Of a DNA stretch of 64,000 bases, positions 27,446 to 38,575 are shown piece after piece. The position numbers and the translations under genes are program-made. The DNA comes from Actinomycetota bacterium (lineage in GTDB: Bacteria > Actinomycetota > Actinomycetes > Propionibacteriales > Propionibacteriaceae): the NCBI GenBank assembly GCA_020161015.1, contig JAIUOT010000056.1, positions 1-64,000 on the forward strand, written 5' to 3'. Each line of letters begins with the position of its first letter. Positions within the stretch are counted from its first letter, which is position 1. The notes beneath the pieces were generated by a model that saw only the letters and a list, made by a program, of their open reading frames with translations, made no database searches and had not been told where the DNA came from.

Positions 27446-27901
27446 CTACAGCTCAGTGATGATGCGGCGCAGCTCGGTGGACGAGGTCTGCTTCGTGTAC
27501 GGGAAGTAGTGGACCTGTACGCCCACCGACGCCATGTCGCGCTCGAGCTTGTCGCCCTTGGGCGTGCCCTGCCAGTCGTCGCCCTTGAACACGATGTCGA
27601 AGGGCACCCGGCGCCAGACCTCCAGCTTGTTCGAGGACGTGTCGGTGACCACCTCGTCCACGATCTTGATGCTCGCCACGATCTCGCAGCGCTCATCGAA
27701 CGGGACGATCGGGTACTTCCGCTTCGCCCGGAACAGGGCCTCGTCGGTCACCACGCCGACGATCAGGTAGTCGCAGTGTTCGCGGGCCCGCCGCAGGATG
27801 TTGAGGTGCCCGATGTGGAACATGTCCCACGCGCCGGGCACATAACCGACAACTCCACGATCCGTCCGCACCTCGAATTCCGGTGCCATCTCCGCGCTCA
27901 T
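27446..27901 (-). CDS. Cytidylyltransferase, TagD-like (glycerol-3-phosphate cytidylyltransferase family)
   Basis: A 151-residue nucleotidyltransferase. GAWDMFHIGHLNIL contains the catalytic HxGH; LIVGVVTDE and VFKGDDW follow, and SSTELRRII matches the ISSTxxR signature near the C-terminus. TagD enzymes make CDP-glycerol from CTP and glycerol-3-phosphate; relatives make CDP-ribitol-type or other CDP-alcohols. The length is slightly above TagD's roughly 130 residues because of a 20-residue N-terminal extension. The ATG at 27901 has a G-run five bases upstream. It opens the operon that ends with a CDP-alcohol phosphotransferase, so it likely supplies that enzyme's donor. Confidence 0.8.
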   Translation of the reverse strand: MSAEMAPEFEVRTDRGVVGYVPGAWDMFHIGHLNILRRAREHCDYLIVGVVTDEALFRAKRKYPIVPFDERCEIVASIKIVDEVVTDTSSNKLEVWRRVPFDIVFKGDDWQGTPKGDKLERDMASVGVQVHYFPYTKQTSSTELRRIITEL

Positions 27902-28147
27902 TCGACCCCCCCGATCGCGCCGGCCCGGGGAATCGACTGACCCGGCCCCCTCCGGATCACCTGTCCCGACGGCCGTCGGAAACAGGGAAGGGCGAAACGC
28001 CCTGCACTGGCTCCCCCCGGTTGCCAACCAGTGCGTCGGTAAGGAGCATTATTCCACAGCTCGCCCATTCGGGACCGGGCAAAGTTACGCCGGAGTCCCG
28101 GCTGTGCTGGAATGACGGGGCCCAGAGGTATCCGGCGAAGGAGGGGA
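27902..28147. promoter_or_regulatory. Divergent intergenic region with an inverted repeat
   Basis: The region lies between the divergent genes at 27901 (-) and 28148 (+). GCACTGG and CCAGTGC (about 27998-28028) form a 7-bp inverted repeat around a C6 run, so the minus-strand transcript carries GGGGGG in the loop, like the hairpin at 18337. AT-richer DNA (TTATTCCACAG) follows. Promoters for both genes are expected here but no clear hexamer pair was found. Confidence 0.3.
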
Positions 28148-29104
28148 ATGGACGCTTCAGGTGCCCCGGCGGTGCGCGTCAGCGTCGGCATGCTGACCTT
28201 CCGGCGCCCGGACCGCCTGGCCATCGGACTGCCAGAGGTGATCGCCCAGGTCGAGGAGCTCGGCGCCCTCACCGGCTCGCCCGGCGAGGTGCTGGTCATC
28301 GACAACGACCCCGACGCCAGTGCCCGCGAGGACGTGGCACGCTACGCCGTGGCCCACCCGGTGGTGCGGTACGTGCACGAGCCCACACCCGGTATCGCCG
28401 CGGCCCGCCAGCGGTGCCTGGTGGAGGCGTCCGACGCCGACCTGCTGGCCTTCATCGACGACGACGAGATCCCCGACCCCGGCTGGCTGCGCACGCTCGT
28501 GCTCGGCTGGCAGCGGTTCGGCCGTCCCGCAGCCCTCACCGGCGCGATCCGGCCGCGGTACCTCAGCCCGCCGCCCCCGTTCGTCGAGGCCGGCGGCTTC
28601 TTCGTGCGGGCCGAGCACCCGGACGGGGCCGAGGTCATGGCGGCACCCACCAGCAACCTCCTGCTCGACCTGGGCCAGGTGCGGCGCTTCGGGCTGGGGT
28701 TCGACACCCGCCTGGGCCTGCGGGGTGGGGAGGACACCATCTTCACGATGCAGCTGCGGCGCGCGGGCGGGCGGGTGGTGTTCTGCACCGGCGCCGCCGT
28801 GCACGACCTGGTGCCGGACGACCGCAACACCCGCGCCTGGGTCCTGCGCCGGGCGTGGCACCACGGGACCAACCAGAGCTTCGTCCGTCTCTATTTCACC
28901 GACGGCACGGCCCGGCGCCTGCTGGCCCGTGCGGAACTGGCCGCGGGCGGCCTCGCCCGGGCGGCAGTCGGCGGCGTCCAGGCGGTCGCCGGACGGCTGC
29001 GCGGCTCGCTGGCCGAGGAAGCCCGCGGCCTGCGCCGGCACTGGCGCGGACGGGGCCGCGTGGCGGGCGCGCTGGCGTCCACCCCCGCGGAGTACCAGCG
29101 CTGA
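28148..29104 (+). CDS. GT2 family glycosyltransferase
   Basis: A 318-residue GT-A enzyme. VSVGMLTFRRPDRL begins the nucleotide-binding fold, VLVIDNDPDAS and EPTPGIAAARQRCL follow, and LAFIDDDEIPDPGWL holds the metal-binding DXD motif. LRGGEDTIFTMQL near residue 205 is the acceptor-side ED motif. The C-terminal 90 residues are basic and may contact membrane. The ATG at 28148 is preceded by AGGAGGGGA, a strong ribosome site. It converges with rmlA, with only four bases between the stops. Substrate is unknown. Confidence 0.82.
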   Translation: MDASGAPAVRVSVGMLTFRRPDRLAIGLPEVIAQVEELGALTGSPGEVLVIDNDPDASAREDVARYAVAHPVVRYVHEPTPGIAAARQRCLVEASDADLLAFIDDDEIPDPGWLRTLVLGWQRFGRPAALTGAIRPRYLSPPPPFVEAGGFFVRAEHPDGAEVMAAPTSNLLLDLGQVRRFGLGFDTRLGLRGGEDTIFTMQLRRAGGRVVFCTGAAVHDLVPDDRNTRAWVLRRAWHHGTNQSFVRLYFTDGTARRLLARAELAAGGLARAAVGGVQAVAGRLRGSLAEEARGLRRHWRGRGRVAGALASTPAEYQR

Positions 29105-29108
29105 CCGC

Positions 29109-29978
29109 TCAGTGCGCGGTCTCGACCAGCTGGCGCAGGTAGGCCCCGTAGCCCGACTTCGCCAGGTCGTCCGCGCGGGCGAGCAGCTCGTCGTCGGTGA
29201 GGAACCCCCGGCGCCACGCGGCCTCCTCGGGGCAGCCGACCTGGAGGCCCTGGCGCACCTGGATCGTGCGCACGAAGGTGCTGGCGTCGTTCAGGGAGTC
29301 GAACGTGCCGGTGTCGAGCCACGCGGTACCGCGCGGCAGGATCGAGACCTGGAGCTCGCCGCGTTCGAGGTAGACCCGGTTGAGGTCGGTGATCTCGAGT
29401 TCCCCCCGGGCCGACGGGGTGAGGCCGGCGGCGATCTCGACGACCCGCTCGTCGTAGAAGTACAGGCCGGGCACCGCGTAGTGCGACTTCGGCTCCGCCG
29501 GCTTCTCCTCGATCGACAGCGCCCGGCCGGACTCGTCCACCTCGACGACGCCGTACGCGGTCGGGTCGGCCACCCAGTAGCCGAACACGGCGGCGCCCTC
29601 GACGTCGGCGAGGCGCCGCAGCTGCGAGCCCAGGCCCTGGCCGTAGAAGATGTTGTCGCCGAGAACCAGGCAGGCCTTCTCGCCCCCGATGAAGTCGGCG
29701 CCGATGGTGAACGCCTGCGCCAGGCCCTTCGGCTCGGGCTGGGTGGCGTACTCGATCCGCAGCCCGAAGCGGCTGCCGTCGCCGAGCAGGCGGCGGAAGG
29801 CGTCCTGCTCGTGCGGGGTGGTGATGACGAGCACCTCGCGCATCCCGGCGAGGATGAGCGTGGTCAGCGGGTAGTAGATCATCGGCTTGTCGTACACCGG
29901 GACCAGCTGCTTGCTGGTCGCCATAGTGATGGGGTGGAGCCTGGTGCCGGAGCCGCCGGCAAGAATGATCCCGCGCAT
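29109..29978 (-). CDS. rmlA: Glucose-1-phosphate thymidylyltransferase (RmlA)
   Basis: A 289-residue enzyme that makes dTDP-glucose from dTTP and glucose-1-phosphate, the first step of dTDP-L-rhamnose synthesis. [16 protein letters not shown] is the nucleotide-binding loop and [18 protein letters not shown] the substrate-binding segment. [24 protein letters not shown] and [20 protein letters not shown] match RmlA throughout. Length is normal for the family. It is transcribed divergently from rmlB, 69 bases away, with its 3' end facing the GT2 gene. Confidence 0.95.
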   Translation of the reverse strand: MRGIILAGGSGTRLHPITMATSKQLVPVYDKPMIYYPLTTLILAGMREVLVITTPHEQDAFRRLLGDGSRFGLRIEYATQPEPKGLAQAFTIGADFIGGEKACLVLGDNIFYGQGLGSQLRRLADVEGAAVFGYWVADPTAYGVVEVDESGRALSIEEKPAEPKSHYAVPGLYFYDERVVEIAAGLTPSARGELEITDLNRVYLERGELQVSILPRGTAWLDTGTFDSLNDASTFVRTIQVRQGLQVGCPEEAAWRRGFLTDDELLARADDLAKSGYGAYLRQLVETAH

Positions 29979-29987
29979 GGCGGCTAG

Positions 29988-32455
<2,468 letters not shown>

Positions 32456-32866
32456 CGAACCCATTGGGAGGCGTTCGCCGGGCGTTGCCGCACGGTGCGC
32501 ATTACTGCTGACGTGATGTCCCGTGCGCTCCGGGCGGCACGTGCGGCGCCGCCGGAGGCGTGCGGAACAGTCCCTTTTCAGCCTTCCCACTAGGCGTTAT
32601 GGACGCCCGGGCCCTGGCCCGCCCGCCGCTGCGCCCCGTCGGCCTCCGCCCGTCTCCCGGTCGCGAAGTCGGCCAGTGTCTGCGAATTCGGGGGGCAAGT
32701 CAAATCGAGGCCAAATCGGTGGGACGCCATGTTCCAAGTCTGTTTCATAATTCAATTCAGGTTGCTCCGCGCCGGGTGTGATGGCGATGCTGAAGGGGTA
32801 CACCTAAACCGAACACATCGGCCAGCGTCGGTCAGCCAACCTCGAACCCCCCCTCTTGGAGGAACG
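32456..32866. other. Noncoding gap after rmlCD with hairpins and a probable promoter
   Basis: There is no convincing gene in this 411-base gap. GCGAAC/GTTCGC pair right at the rmlCD stop (32455-32478). A longer imperfect hairpin at 32487-32538 pairs 12 of 14 positions with a 24-base loop, a likely terminator. From about 32690 the DNA becomes AT-rich (GTTTCATAATTCAATTCAGG at 32740-32760), the likely promoter area for the gene starting at 32867. GGAGGAACG is the ribosome site before that ATG. Confidence 0.4.
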
Positions 32867-34537
32867 ATGAACGTCGCAAGCGTGGTGATCCCTGCCCACA
32901 ACGAGGCCAGCGTGCTGTCCTCGACCCTCCAGCGGATCGCGGACGACCCGCTGGCCCCGGCCCTCGAGGTCGCCGTCGTCGCGAACGCCTGCACCGACGA
33001 CACCGCCGACATCGCCCGGGCCTTCCTGCCGTCCGTGCCCGGCCTGGTGGTGGTCGAGACCGAGGTGCCCGGCAAGGCGAACGCCCTCAACCTCGGCGAC
33101 GAGGCCGTGAGCGCCTTCCCGCGCATCTACCTGGACGCCGACATCGTGCTGGGACCCGACGCCCTCGGCGGCATGGTCGACGCCCTCGCCGTCGACGCCC
33201 CGGTGGCGGGGTCCCCCGACATCGAGTTCGATCTCGACGGTGCCGACCGCTGGGTACGCGAGTACTACCGGATGTTCGAGCGCCTGCCCTACGTGACCGA
33301 CGACCTGGTGGGCCTGGGCGTCTACGGGCTGTCCGAGGCCGGACGCGGGCGGTTCGACGAGTTCCCCGACGTGCTCGCCGACGACCTTTACATCCAGCGC
33401 CTGTTCGCCCCGCAGGAGCGCGTCCGCACGCCCGGCCGCTTCGCCGTCCGGACGCCGCGACGCTGGCGCGAGCTGGTCAAGGTGCGCACTCGCGTTGACC
33501 GCGGCAACGCCCAGCTGGCCACGACCACCGAGCCCGGCGCGGGCTTCGAGCGCACCTCCGGCGCGTCGATGAAGGCGCTGGCGCGGGCGCTCGCCGTCCA
33601 GCCAGGGCTGCTGCCCGCAGCGACCGTGTACGTCGGCACCACGATCGCCGCACGGGTGCGCTCGCGCCTCAGCGACGACTACTCGTGGGGCCGCGACGAG
33701 TCCACCCGCCAGCCTGCGGACGGGGCTGCGCCGGCCGGCGCCGGCGCGCAGGCGGTGCCCGACGCGGCCGCGCCCGTGCCGATCGAGGGGGTGCCGTTCA
33801 CCCGGCAGACCGAGGCAGAGGTCGTGGACACCGTGTTCGACGCTCTCGCCGGGCAGCGGGGCGGCCGGATCGTCACGCCCAACGTGGACATTCTCCAGGC
33901 GGTCCGCCGCAAGCCCGAACTGCGGCGCCTGGTACGCACCGCCGACCTCGTGGTCGCCGACGGGATGCCGATCGTGTGGGCGAGCCGGCTGCGGGGAACC
34001 CCGCTGCCCGAGCGCGTCTCCGGGGCCGACCTCGTCTGGTCGCTGGCCGAGCGGGCGGCGGAGGAGGGCCGCTCGCTCTACCTCCTCGGCGGGCGACCCG
34101 GCGTCGCCCAGCGTGCGGGCAGGACGTTCACCGAGCGGTTCCCCGGCCTGCGGATCGTCGGCCACGACAGCCCCGAGTGGGGCTTCGAGCACTCGCCGGA
34201 CGCGATGCGCGCGCTGATCGCCCGGCTGACCGCCGCCGGCCCCGACCTCGTCTACCTCGCCCTCGGGTTCCCCAAGCAGGACCTGGTGGCCGCCACCCTC
34301 GCGCAGCACCTTCCGCAGACCTGGTTCCTCGGCTGCGGCGGCGCGCTCGACATGGTCGCCGGTGAGGTGGAGCGGGCCAGCGGTGCGGCCCAGAAGCTCG
34401 GTGCGGAGTGGATCGTCCGGCTCCTCCAGGAGCCGCGCCGCCTCGCCCGCCGCTACCTGCTGGACGACGCGCCCTACGCCGCCTCGCTGCTCACCCGCAG
34501 CACGCTGGACGGGGTCACCGGGGTGAGCAAGGGGTGA
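32867..34537 (+). CDS. Fusion of GT2 glycosyltransferase and WecG/TagA/CpsF-type GT26
   Basis: A 556-residue protein. Residues 1-270 are GT2-like: SVVIPAHNEASVLSSTL, ANACTDDTADIA, VPGKANALNLG and IYLDADIVLGPDAL with the DAD metal motif. After a Pro/Ala linker, residues 304-556 are a full GT26 domain: RIVTPNVDILQAV, VVADGMPIVWASRL with the conserved Asp, LPERVSGADL, YLALGFPKQDL, GCGGALDMVAGEVERA and GAEWIVRLLQEPRRLARRYL. GT26 enzymes add the second sugar to the lipid-linked first sugar. The fusion suggests the GT2 half acts on the same intermediate. The ATG at 32867 has GGAGG upstream. The stop overlaps the next gene. Confidence 0.9.
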   Translation: MNVASVVIPAHNEASVLSSTLQRIADDPLAPALEVAVVANACTDDTADIARAFLPSVPGLVVVETEVPGKANALNLGDEAVSAFPRIYLDADIVLGPDALGGMVDALAVDAPVAGSPDIEFDLDGADRWVREYYRMFERLPYVTDDLVGLGVYGLSEAGRGRFDEFPDVLADDLYIQRLFAPQERVRTPGRFAVRTPRRWRELVKVRTRVDRGNAQLATTTEPGAGFERTSGASMKALARALAVQPGLLPAATVYVGTTIAARVRSRLSDDYSWGRDESTRQPADGAAPAGAGAQAVPDAAAPVPIEGVPFTRQTEAEVVDTVFDALAGQRGGRIVTPNVDILQAVRRKPELRRLVRTADLVVADGMPIVWASRLRGTPLPERVSGADLVWSLAERAAEEGRSLYLLGGRPGVAQRAGRTFTERFPGLRIVGHDSPEWGFEHSPDAMRALIARLTAAGPDLVYLALGFPKQDLVAATLAQHLPQTWFLGCGGALDMVAGEVERASGAAQKLGAEWIVRLLQEPRRLARRYLLDDAPYAASLLTRSTLDGVTGVSKG

Positions 34538-35148
34538 GCGACGCCCGACAGACGCGCCCCGGGCGCCCGGACGCCAGGATCCGGACCAGGGAGGACCTGG
34601 CGGCCTGGGCCGCCGCCGACGCGGCGATGAACGGCGTCGAGCGCTGGCGCCCCCGGCACGCCCTGACCCGCGGCGTCGTGCACTTCCTGCACGTCCTGCG
34701 GCTGTGCGAGTACTGGGAGAACCAGCCCGGCCCGGTGGCACGGGTGGTGTCCGGCGTGTACAAGGTCCGGCTCCGCCGCCTGTCCGAGCGACTCGGGTTC
34801 GACGTCGGCCGGCACACCACCGGCCCGGGCCTGAGCATCGCCCACTCCGGACTGCTCGTCATCCACCCCGACGCCCGCATCGGCGCCCGCTGCCGGATCC
34901 ACCAGGGCGTCACGATCGGCGCGACCGCCGGCGGGGTGCCGGTGATCGGCGACGACGTGTTCATCGGGCCGAACGCCCTGGTGCTCGGCGGCGTCACCAT
35001 CGGCGACCGCGCCTTCATCTTCCCCTCGGCCGTCGTCACCTGCGACGTTCCGGAGGGCCACGCCGCTGCCGGGGTGCCGGCCACCGTCCGTCCCGGCACC
35101 CACGAGGTGTGGCGACCGGACGAACCGCGCGTCCGGCCCGCGACCTGA
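34534..35148 (+). CDS. Serine acetyltransferase-like hexapeptide acyltransferase
   Basis: A 204-residue CysE-like protein. After a helical N-terminal half come hexapeptide repeats forming a left-handed beta-helix: LSIAHSGLLVIHPDARIGARC, IHQGVTIGA, VIGDDVFIGPNALVLGG and VTIGDRAFIFPSAVV. The His in HSG and in HQG correspond to the acetyl-CoA-dependent catalytic site. In polysaccharide loci, CysE-type proteins are usually sugar O-acetyltransferases rather than cysteine-biosynthesis enzymes, and no cysK neighbour is present. The GTG at 34534 overlaps the previous stop by four bases. Confidence 0.78.
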   Translation: MSDARQTRPGRPDARIRTREDLAAWAAADAAMNGVERWRPRHALTRGVVHFLHVLRLCEYWENQPGPVARVVSGVYKVRLRRLSERLGFDVGRHTTGPGLSIAHSGLLVIHPDARIGARCRIHQGVTIGATAGGVPVIGDDVFIGPNALVLGGVTIGDRAFIFPSAVVTCDVPEGHAAAGVPATVRPGTHEVWRPDEPRVRPAT

Positions 35149-35152
35149 CCGT

Positions 35153-35188
35153 GTCCCTACCCAGACCTGCGTCCCTACCCAGACCTGC
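35153..35188 (+). repeat. Tandem duplication of an 18-bp unit
   Basis: Two exact head-to-tail copies of GTCCCTACCCAGACCTGC fill most of the 52-base gap between two genes of one operon, ending just before the GGAGG ribosome site of the next gene. It looks like a recent slippage duplication with no clear function. Confidence 0.9.
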
Positions 35189-35200
35189 CCCGGAGGCCCC

Positions 35201-36478
35201 TTGACGACCGACCACGCCGACCACCACGCGCCCGTCGCGTACCTGGTGAGCCAGTACCCGCTGATCTCGCACACGTTCATCGAACGCGAGATCGAGGGCC
35301 TGCGCGCTCTGGGCACGACCGTGCACACCTTCAGCATCCGCGAGCCCGGTGACCTGATGAGCGACGCCATGCGCGCCGAGGCCGGGCGCACTACCGTCCT
35401 CCAGGACTCGTGGGGCGAGATCGCCCGGGCCTCCGCGCGCGCGTTCGCCGGCCATCCGGCGGCCGGGTTCGCCAGCCTGCGCAGGGCGCTGTCCACCGGA
35501 GAGGCCCGCCCGCGCAGCCGCGTGTGGCAGGCCTTCTACGTGGCCGAGGCACTGCGCCTGCTGGCGGAGCTGGAGCGTCTCGGTGTGCGACACGTCCACG
35601 CCCACTTCGCCAACAACGGCGCGGACGTCGCCCGGGCGGCGATCGCCCACGCGCGCTCGGTCGACCCGGACGGCGGCTGGCGCTGGTCGTTCACGATGCA
35701 CGGCCCGACAGAGTTCGAGGCCGTCGAGCGGTTCGACCTCGCCGGCAAGGTGGCCTCGGCCGACCGCGTGGCCTGCATCTCGGACTTCACGCGGAGCCAG
35801 CTGATGCGCCTCAGCGACCCCGCGGACTGGACGAAGCTCGAGGTCGTCCACATGAGCGTGGACACCGACCGCTTCGTGCCCCCGCCGGACGCCCGGCCGC
35901 AGGGGGACGCGCTGCGCATCCTCGACGTCGGGCGCCTGGTGCCGGAGAAGGGTGCCCCCGTCCTGCTGGACGCGGTGTCGCTGCTCGTCGAGCGGGGTGT
36001 CCCGGTCGAGGTCCGGCTCGTGGGCAGCGGCGACCTGAGCGAGGACCTGGCACGCACGATCGCGTCCCGCGGGCTGTCGGACGTGGTGACGCTCGTCGGC
36101 CCGGTCGGCCAGGACGAGATCCTGTCGGAGTACCACTGGGCCGACGTGTTCTGCCTGCCCAGCTTCCAGGAGGGCCTGCCGGTGGTGCTCATGGAGGCGA
36201 TGGCGACGTGCCTGCCGGTGGTGACCAGCACGATCAACGGGATCCCCGAACTGGTGCGCGACGGCGCCAACGGCTACCTGCTGCCGCCGGGGCGCGCCGA
36301 CCTGCTCGCCGACGCCCTGGAACGGCTCGCGGCCGACCCCGCGCTGAGGGCGTCCCTGGGCGAGCGGGCACGCGCGGACGTGGTCGCCGGCTTCTCCCTC
36401 GAGCACTGCGCGCAGGCCCAGCAGGACTTCCTCGGCCACGTCGCGCCCCGTCCGGCCGGGTCGCGCCGGGCGTCGTGA
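35201..36478 (+). CDS. GT4 family glycosyltransferase
   Basis: A 425-residue GT-B enzyme. YLVSQYPLISHTFIEREIEG at the N-terminus is typical of exopolysaccharide GT4 enzymes (WcaL/AmsK type). VRHVHAHFANNGADVAR and FTMHGPTEFE form the acceptor lobe. ILDVGRLVPEKGAPVLLDAV and LPSFQEGLPVVLMEAMA with its E-X7-E form the donor lobe. It starts at TTG 35201, with GGAGG four bases upstream; no ATG or GTG is near the conserved N-terminal strand. The stop overlaps the next gene (GTGA). Confidence 0.85.
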   Translation: MTTDHADHHAPVAYLVSQYPLISHTFIEREIEGLRALGTTVHTFSIREPGDLMSDAMRAEAGRTTVLQDSWGEIARASARAFAGHPAAGFASLRRALSTGEARPRSRVWQAFYVAEALRLLAELERLGVRHVHAHFANNGADVARAAIAHARSVDPDGGWRWSFTMHGPTEFEAVERFDLAGKVASADRVACISDFTRSQLMRLSDPADWTKLEVVHMSVDTDRFVPPPDARPQGDALRILDVGRLVPEKGAPVLLDAVSLLVERGVPVEVRLVGSGDLSEDLARTIASRGLSDVVTLVGPVGQDEILSEYHWADVFCLPSFQEGLPVVLMEAMATCLPVVTSTINGIPELVRDGANGYLLPPGRADLLADALERLAADPALRASLGERARADVVAGFSLEHCAQAQQDFLGHVAPRPAGSRRAS

Positions 36479-37611
36479 CCCGCGCGACCGGGCTGCTCGG
36501 AACGCCGATCAGCCGCCGGGGCCTGCTGTCCGCCGGCGCGGGCCTGACGGCGGCCGCCGTCCTCGCCGCCTGCACGCCGGCTGCCGAGCCGCCCGCGTCC
36601 GGCGGGCCCCGTCAGCCGGCGGCCCGGATCGACCCCGGGCCGGTGTACCGGGCCAGCAACGGGTTCCTCTACGCCCCCGACGGCAGCCTGTTCACCCCGG
36701 TGGGCGCGAACGTCGGCACCACCGGCACCTTCGACTGGAAGGGCGACAGCCGGGGCCACGCGGCCGACGCGGTGGCCTGGGGGTGGAACACCGTGCGGCT
36801 GAACCTCATGGTGACCGCGGCGCACTCATGGTCCTTCGTCGCCCAGCGCGGCACGGAGGACCTGCTGGCCCTCGTCGACCAGGTGGTTCAGGAGTACACC
36901 GACGCCGGCATCGTGGTCATCCTCTCCGCGCACGACGACCCGCGTGCGGAGGGTGTCGACCAGCGGGCCACCGAGGCCGGCCTGGCCGCGTGGTGGACCC
37001 AGGCGGCGACCCGTTTCGCCGCCAACCCCCGCGTCTGGTACGGCCTGCTCAACGAGCCCGATTACACCAACGACGAGTGGGTCGCGCTGATGGACGGGCT
37101 CGCCGCGGCGGTCCGCGGCACCGGCAACACCAGCCCGGTGCTGCTCGGGGCGTCGTGCTGGGGCCAGGACGTCGCCGGCACCCGCCCCTACTTCGCCGAC
37201 GCCCGATTCGCGTACGAGGCGAGCATGGCCCCGGCCGTCGCAGCACGTCACGAGAACGTCATATTCGAGCAGCACAATTACGGTGCGTACGGCCTCTACG
37301 CGTCGAAGGAGAAGTGGGGCGCCTACCTCGAAAAGGTGCGCGACGCGGGGCTCACGCCGCTGATTGGCGAGTTCGGCTACACGGTGGCGAAGAAGGATTC
37401 ACCCGACATCTACGACGCCAATTACGACGCTGCCCAAGCGGTATTCGAACTCGCGGCCGAACGCCATGTCGGGGCGCTGTGGTGGCACGGCACGCACGGG
37501 GACAATTACTCGGTGATGGCCGACGGCGGCCCGTTCTGGAAGGGTCGTGACGGCGCCGGGCTGTCCGACGGCGGCCGGCGCCTGTGGCGGTTCGGGCACG
37601 GGGGACGATGA
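36475..37611 (+). CDS. GH5-like glycoside hydrolase, Tat-exported lipoprotein
   Basis: A 378-residue protein. SRRGLLSAGAGLTAAAVLAAC combines a twin-arginine signal with a lipobox, so a folded, lipid-anchored extracytoplasmic enzyme is expected. The body is a GH5 (cellulase family) barrel: GWNTVRLNLM, WYGLLNEPD with the acid/base Glu after Asn, VIFEQHNYGAYG, and PLIGEFGY with the nucleophile Glu. It probably trims or releases the locus's own polysaccharide. The GTG at 36475 overlaps the glycosyltransferase stop by four bases. It converges with the acyltransferase gene on the other strand. Confidence 0.82.
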   Translation: MTRATGLLGTPISRRGLLSAGAGLTAAAVLAACTPAAEPPASGGPRQPAARIDPGPVYRASNGFLYAPDGSLFTPVGANVGTTGTFDWKGDSRGHAADAVAWGWNTVRLNLMVTAAHSWSFVAQRGTEDLLALVDQVVQEYTDAGIVVILSAHDDPRAEGVDQRATEAGLAAWWTQAATRFAANPRVWYGLLNEPDYTNDEWVALMDGLAAAVRGTGNTSPVLLGASCWGQDVAGTRPYFADARFAYEASMAPAVAARHENVIFEQHNYGAYGLYASKEKWGAYLEKVRDAGLTPLIGEFGYTVAKKDSPDIYDANYDAAQAVFELAAERHVGALWWHGTHGDNYSVMADGGPFWKGRDGAGLSDGGRRLWRFGHGGR

Positions 37612-37633
37612 CCGTCCACCCCGCGCCAAGGAC

Positions 37634-38221
37634 TCAGCCCGGACGCCGCTCGCCCACCTGGCGAGCCGGCGAGCCGGCCATGATCGCGTTCTCCGGGACC
37701 TCGCCGCGCACCACCGAGTTCGCCGCGATGACGGCCCCGGAGGCGATCCTCGCTCCCGCGACGATGATCGAGTTCGAGGCGATCCAGACGTCGTCGCCGA
37801 TCTCCACACCGCTCCCGACCCACTCCTGGTCGACGATCGGCGTGCCCAGGCGCGTGCCGTGGTTGGTGCCGACGATGGTCACGCCCTGGCCGAGGAGGCA
37901 CCGGGCACCGATCGTGATCGGGGCCCCGGCGGTGCGCAGGTTCGCGAACTCGCCGATGAACGTCCCCTCGCCGACCTCCAGCCGCGAGCCGCTCAGCCCG
38001 CCGCCGTCGAGCAGCACGATCACGCTGGGCCCGAAGATCGACACCCCGTCGGCGAGCACCAGGCGGGACACGTCTCCGGTGATCCGCACGTCCGAACTGA
38101 CCAGCGCATTCGGAAAGGCCATGCGCAATTGCGCCCGGGACCATTGCGCCCGGACGCCGACCTGCACATCGCGTGCAATCGACTTCGCCAGCGCGAGAAT
38201 TCTTCGGGGAACGTCAGCCAC
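37634..38221 (-). CDS. Hexapeptide-repeat acyltransferase (LbH family)
   Basis: A 195-residue protein with a helical N-terminus (PRRILALAKSIARDVQVG) and left-handed beta-helix repeats: LEVGEGTFIGEFANLR, ITIGARCLLGQGVTIVGTNH, VEIGDDVWIASNSIIVAGARI and SGAVIAANSVVRGEVPENAI, ending MAGSPARQVG. The GTNHG segment carries the catalytic-type His of maltose/galactoside acetyltransferase relatives. It likely O-acetylates a sugar of the polymer. The GTG at 38221 was chosen because the sequence upstream has no coding character; its ribosome site is weak. Confidence 0.75.
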   Translation of the reverse strand: MADVPRRILALAKSIARDVQVGVRAQWSRAQLRMAFPNALVSSDVRITGDVSRLVLADGVSIFGPSVIVLLDGGGLSGSRLEVGEGTFIGEFANLRTAGAPITIGARCLLGQGVTIVGTNHGTRLGTPIVDQEWVGSGVEIGDDVWIASNSIIVAGARIASGAVIAANSVVRGEVPENAIMAGSPARQVGERRPG

Positions 38222-38575
38222 CGTCCAAATGCTACCAGCGTTGAACGATCGCCCGGCGATGCCGAAATGTGGACGATTTGACCACGGCCGTCCGTCCGTG
38301 GAGATACTGGAACAGACAAGACAGGCAGTTTTCGTCATCGCGCGCGGAATCACGCTGCGCGATCGCGCCACCGGCGCGGTCCGGCCCGGCCGGGGTGCCC
38401 GACACCCCGTCCCGGGGTACAGCCGGCGTGGAGGGCCGAACCCGGCCACCGTCGCGACTGTCCGCCGAACGGACGGACGGTCCCACCTCCGCTCCAGGAC
38501 CACAGGACTGCCGACAGCGGCACCGGCTCGCGCCGGACAGGGGATGCCCGCGCAAGGAAAGAGGGGGATGCACCG
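38222..38575. promoter_or_regulatory. Divergent gap, probable promoters and an inverted repeat
   Basis: The 354 bases between two divergent genes show no coding signal. The stretch 38222-38340 is AT-richer and contains CCACGG (38282-38287) and CCGTGG (38296-38301) as an inverted repeat with an 8-base centre, a possible operator or hairpin. AAGGAAAGAGGGGG precedes the ATG at 38576. No clear -35/-10 pair was found. Confidence 0.3.

Noticed and set aside
32523-32781. Small open frames in the gap after rmlCD
   Set aside because: No coding composition and no ribosome site; the region has hairpins and AT-rich promoter-like DNA.
34534-35148. Assignment of this gene as cysE of cysteine synthesis
   Set aside because: There is no cysteine-pathway neighbour and it is coupled to polysaccharide glycosyltransferases, so sugar O-acetylation is more likely.
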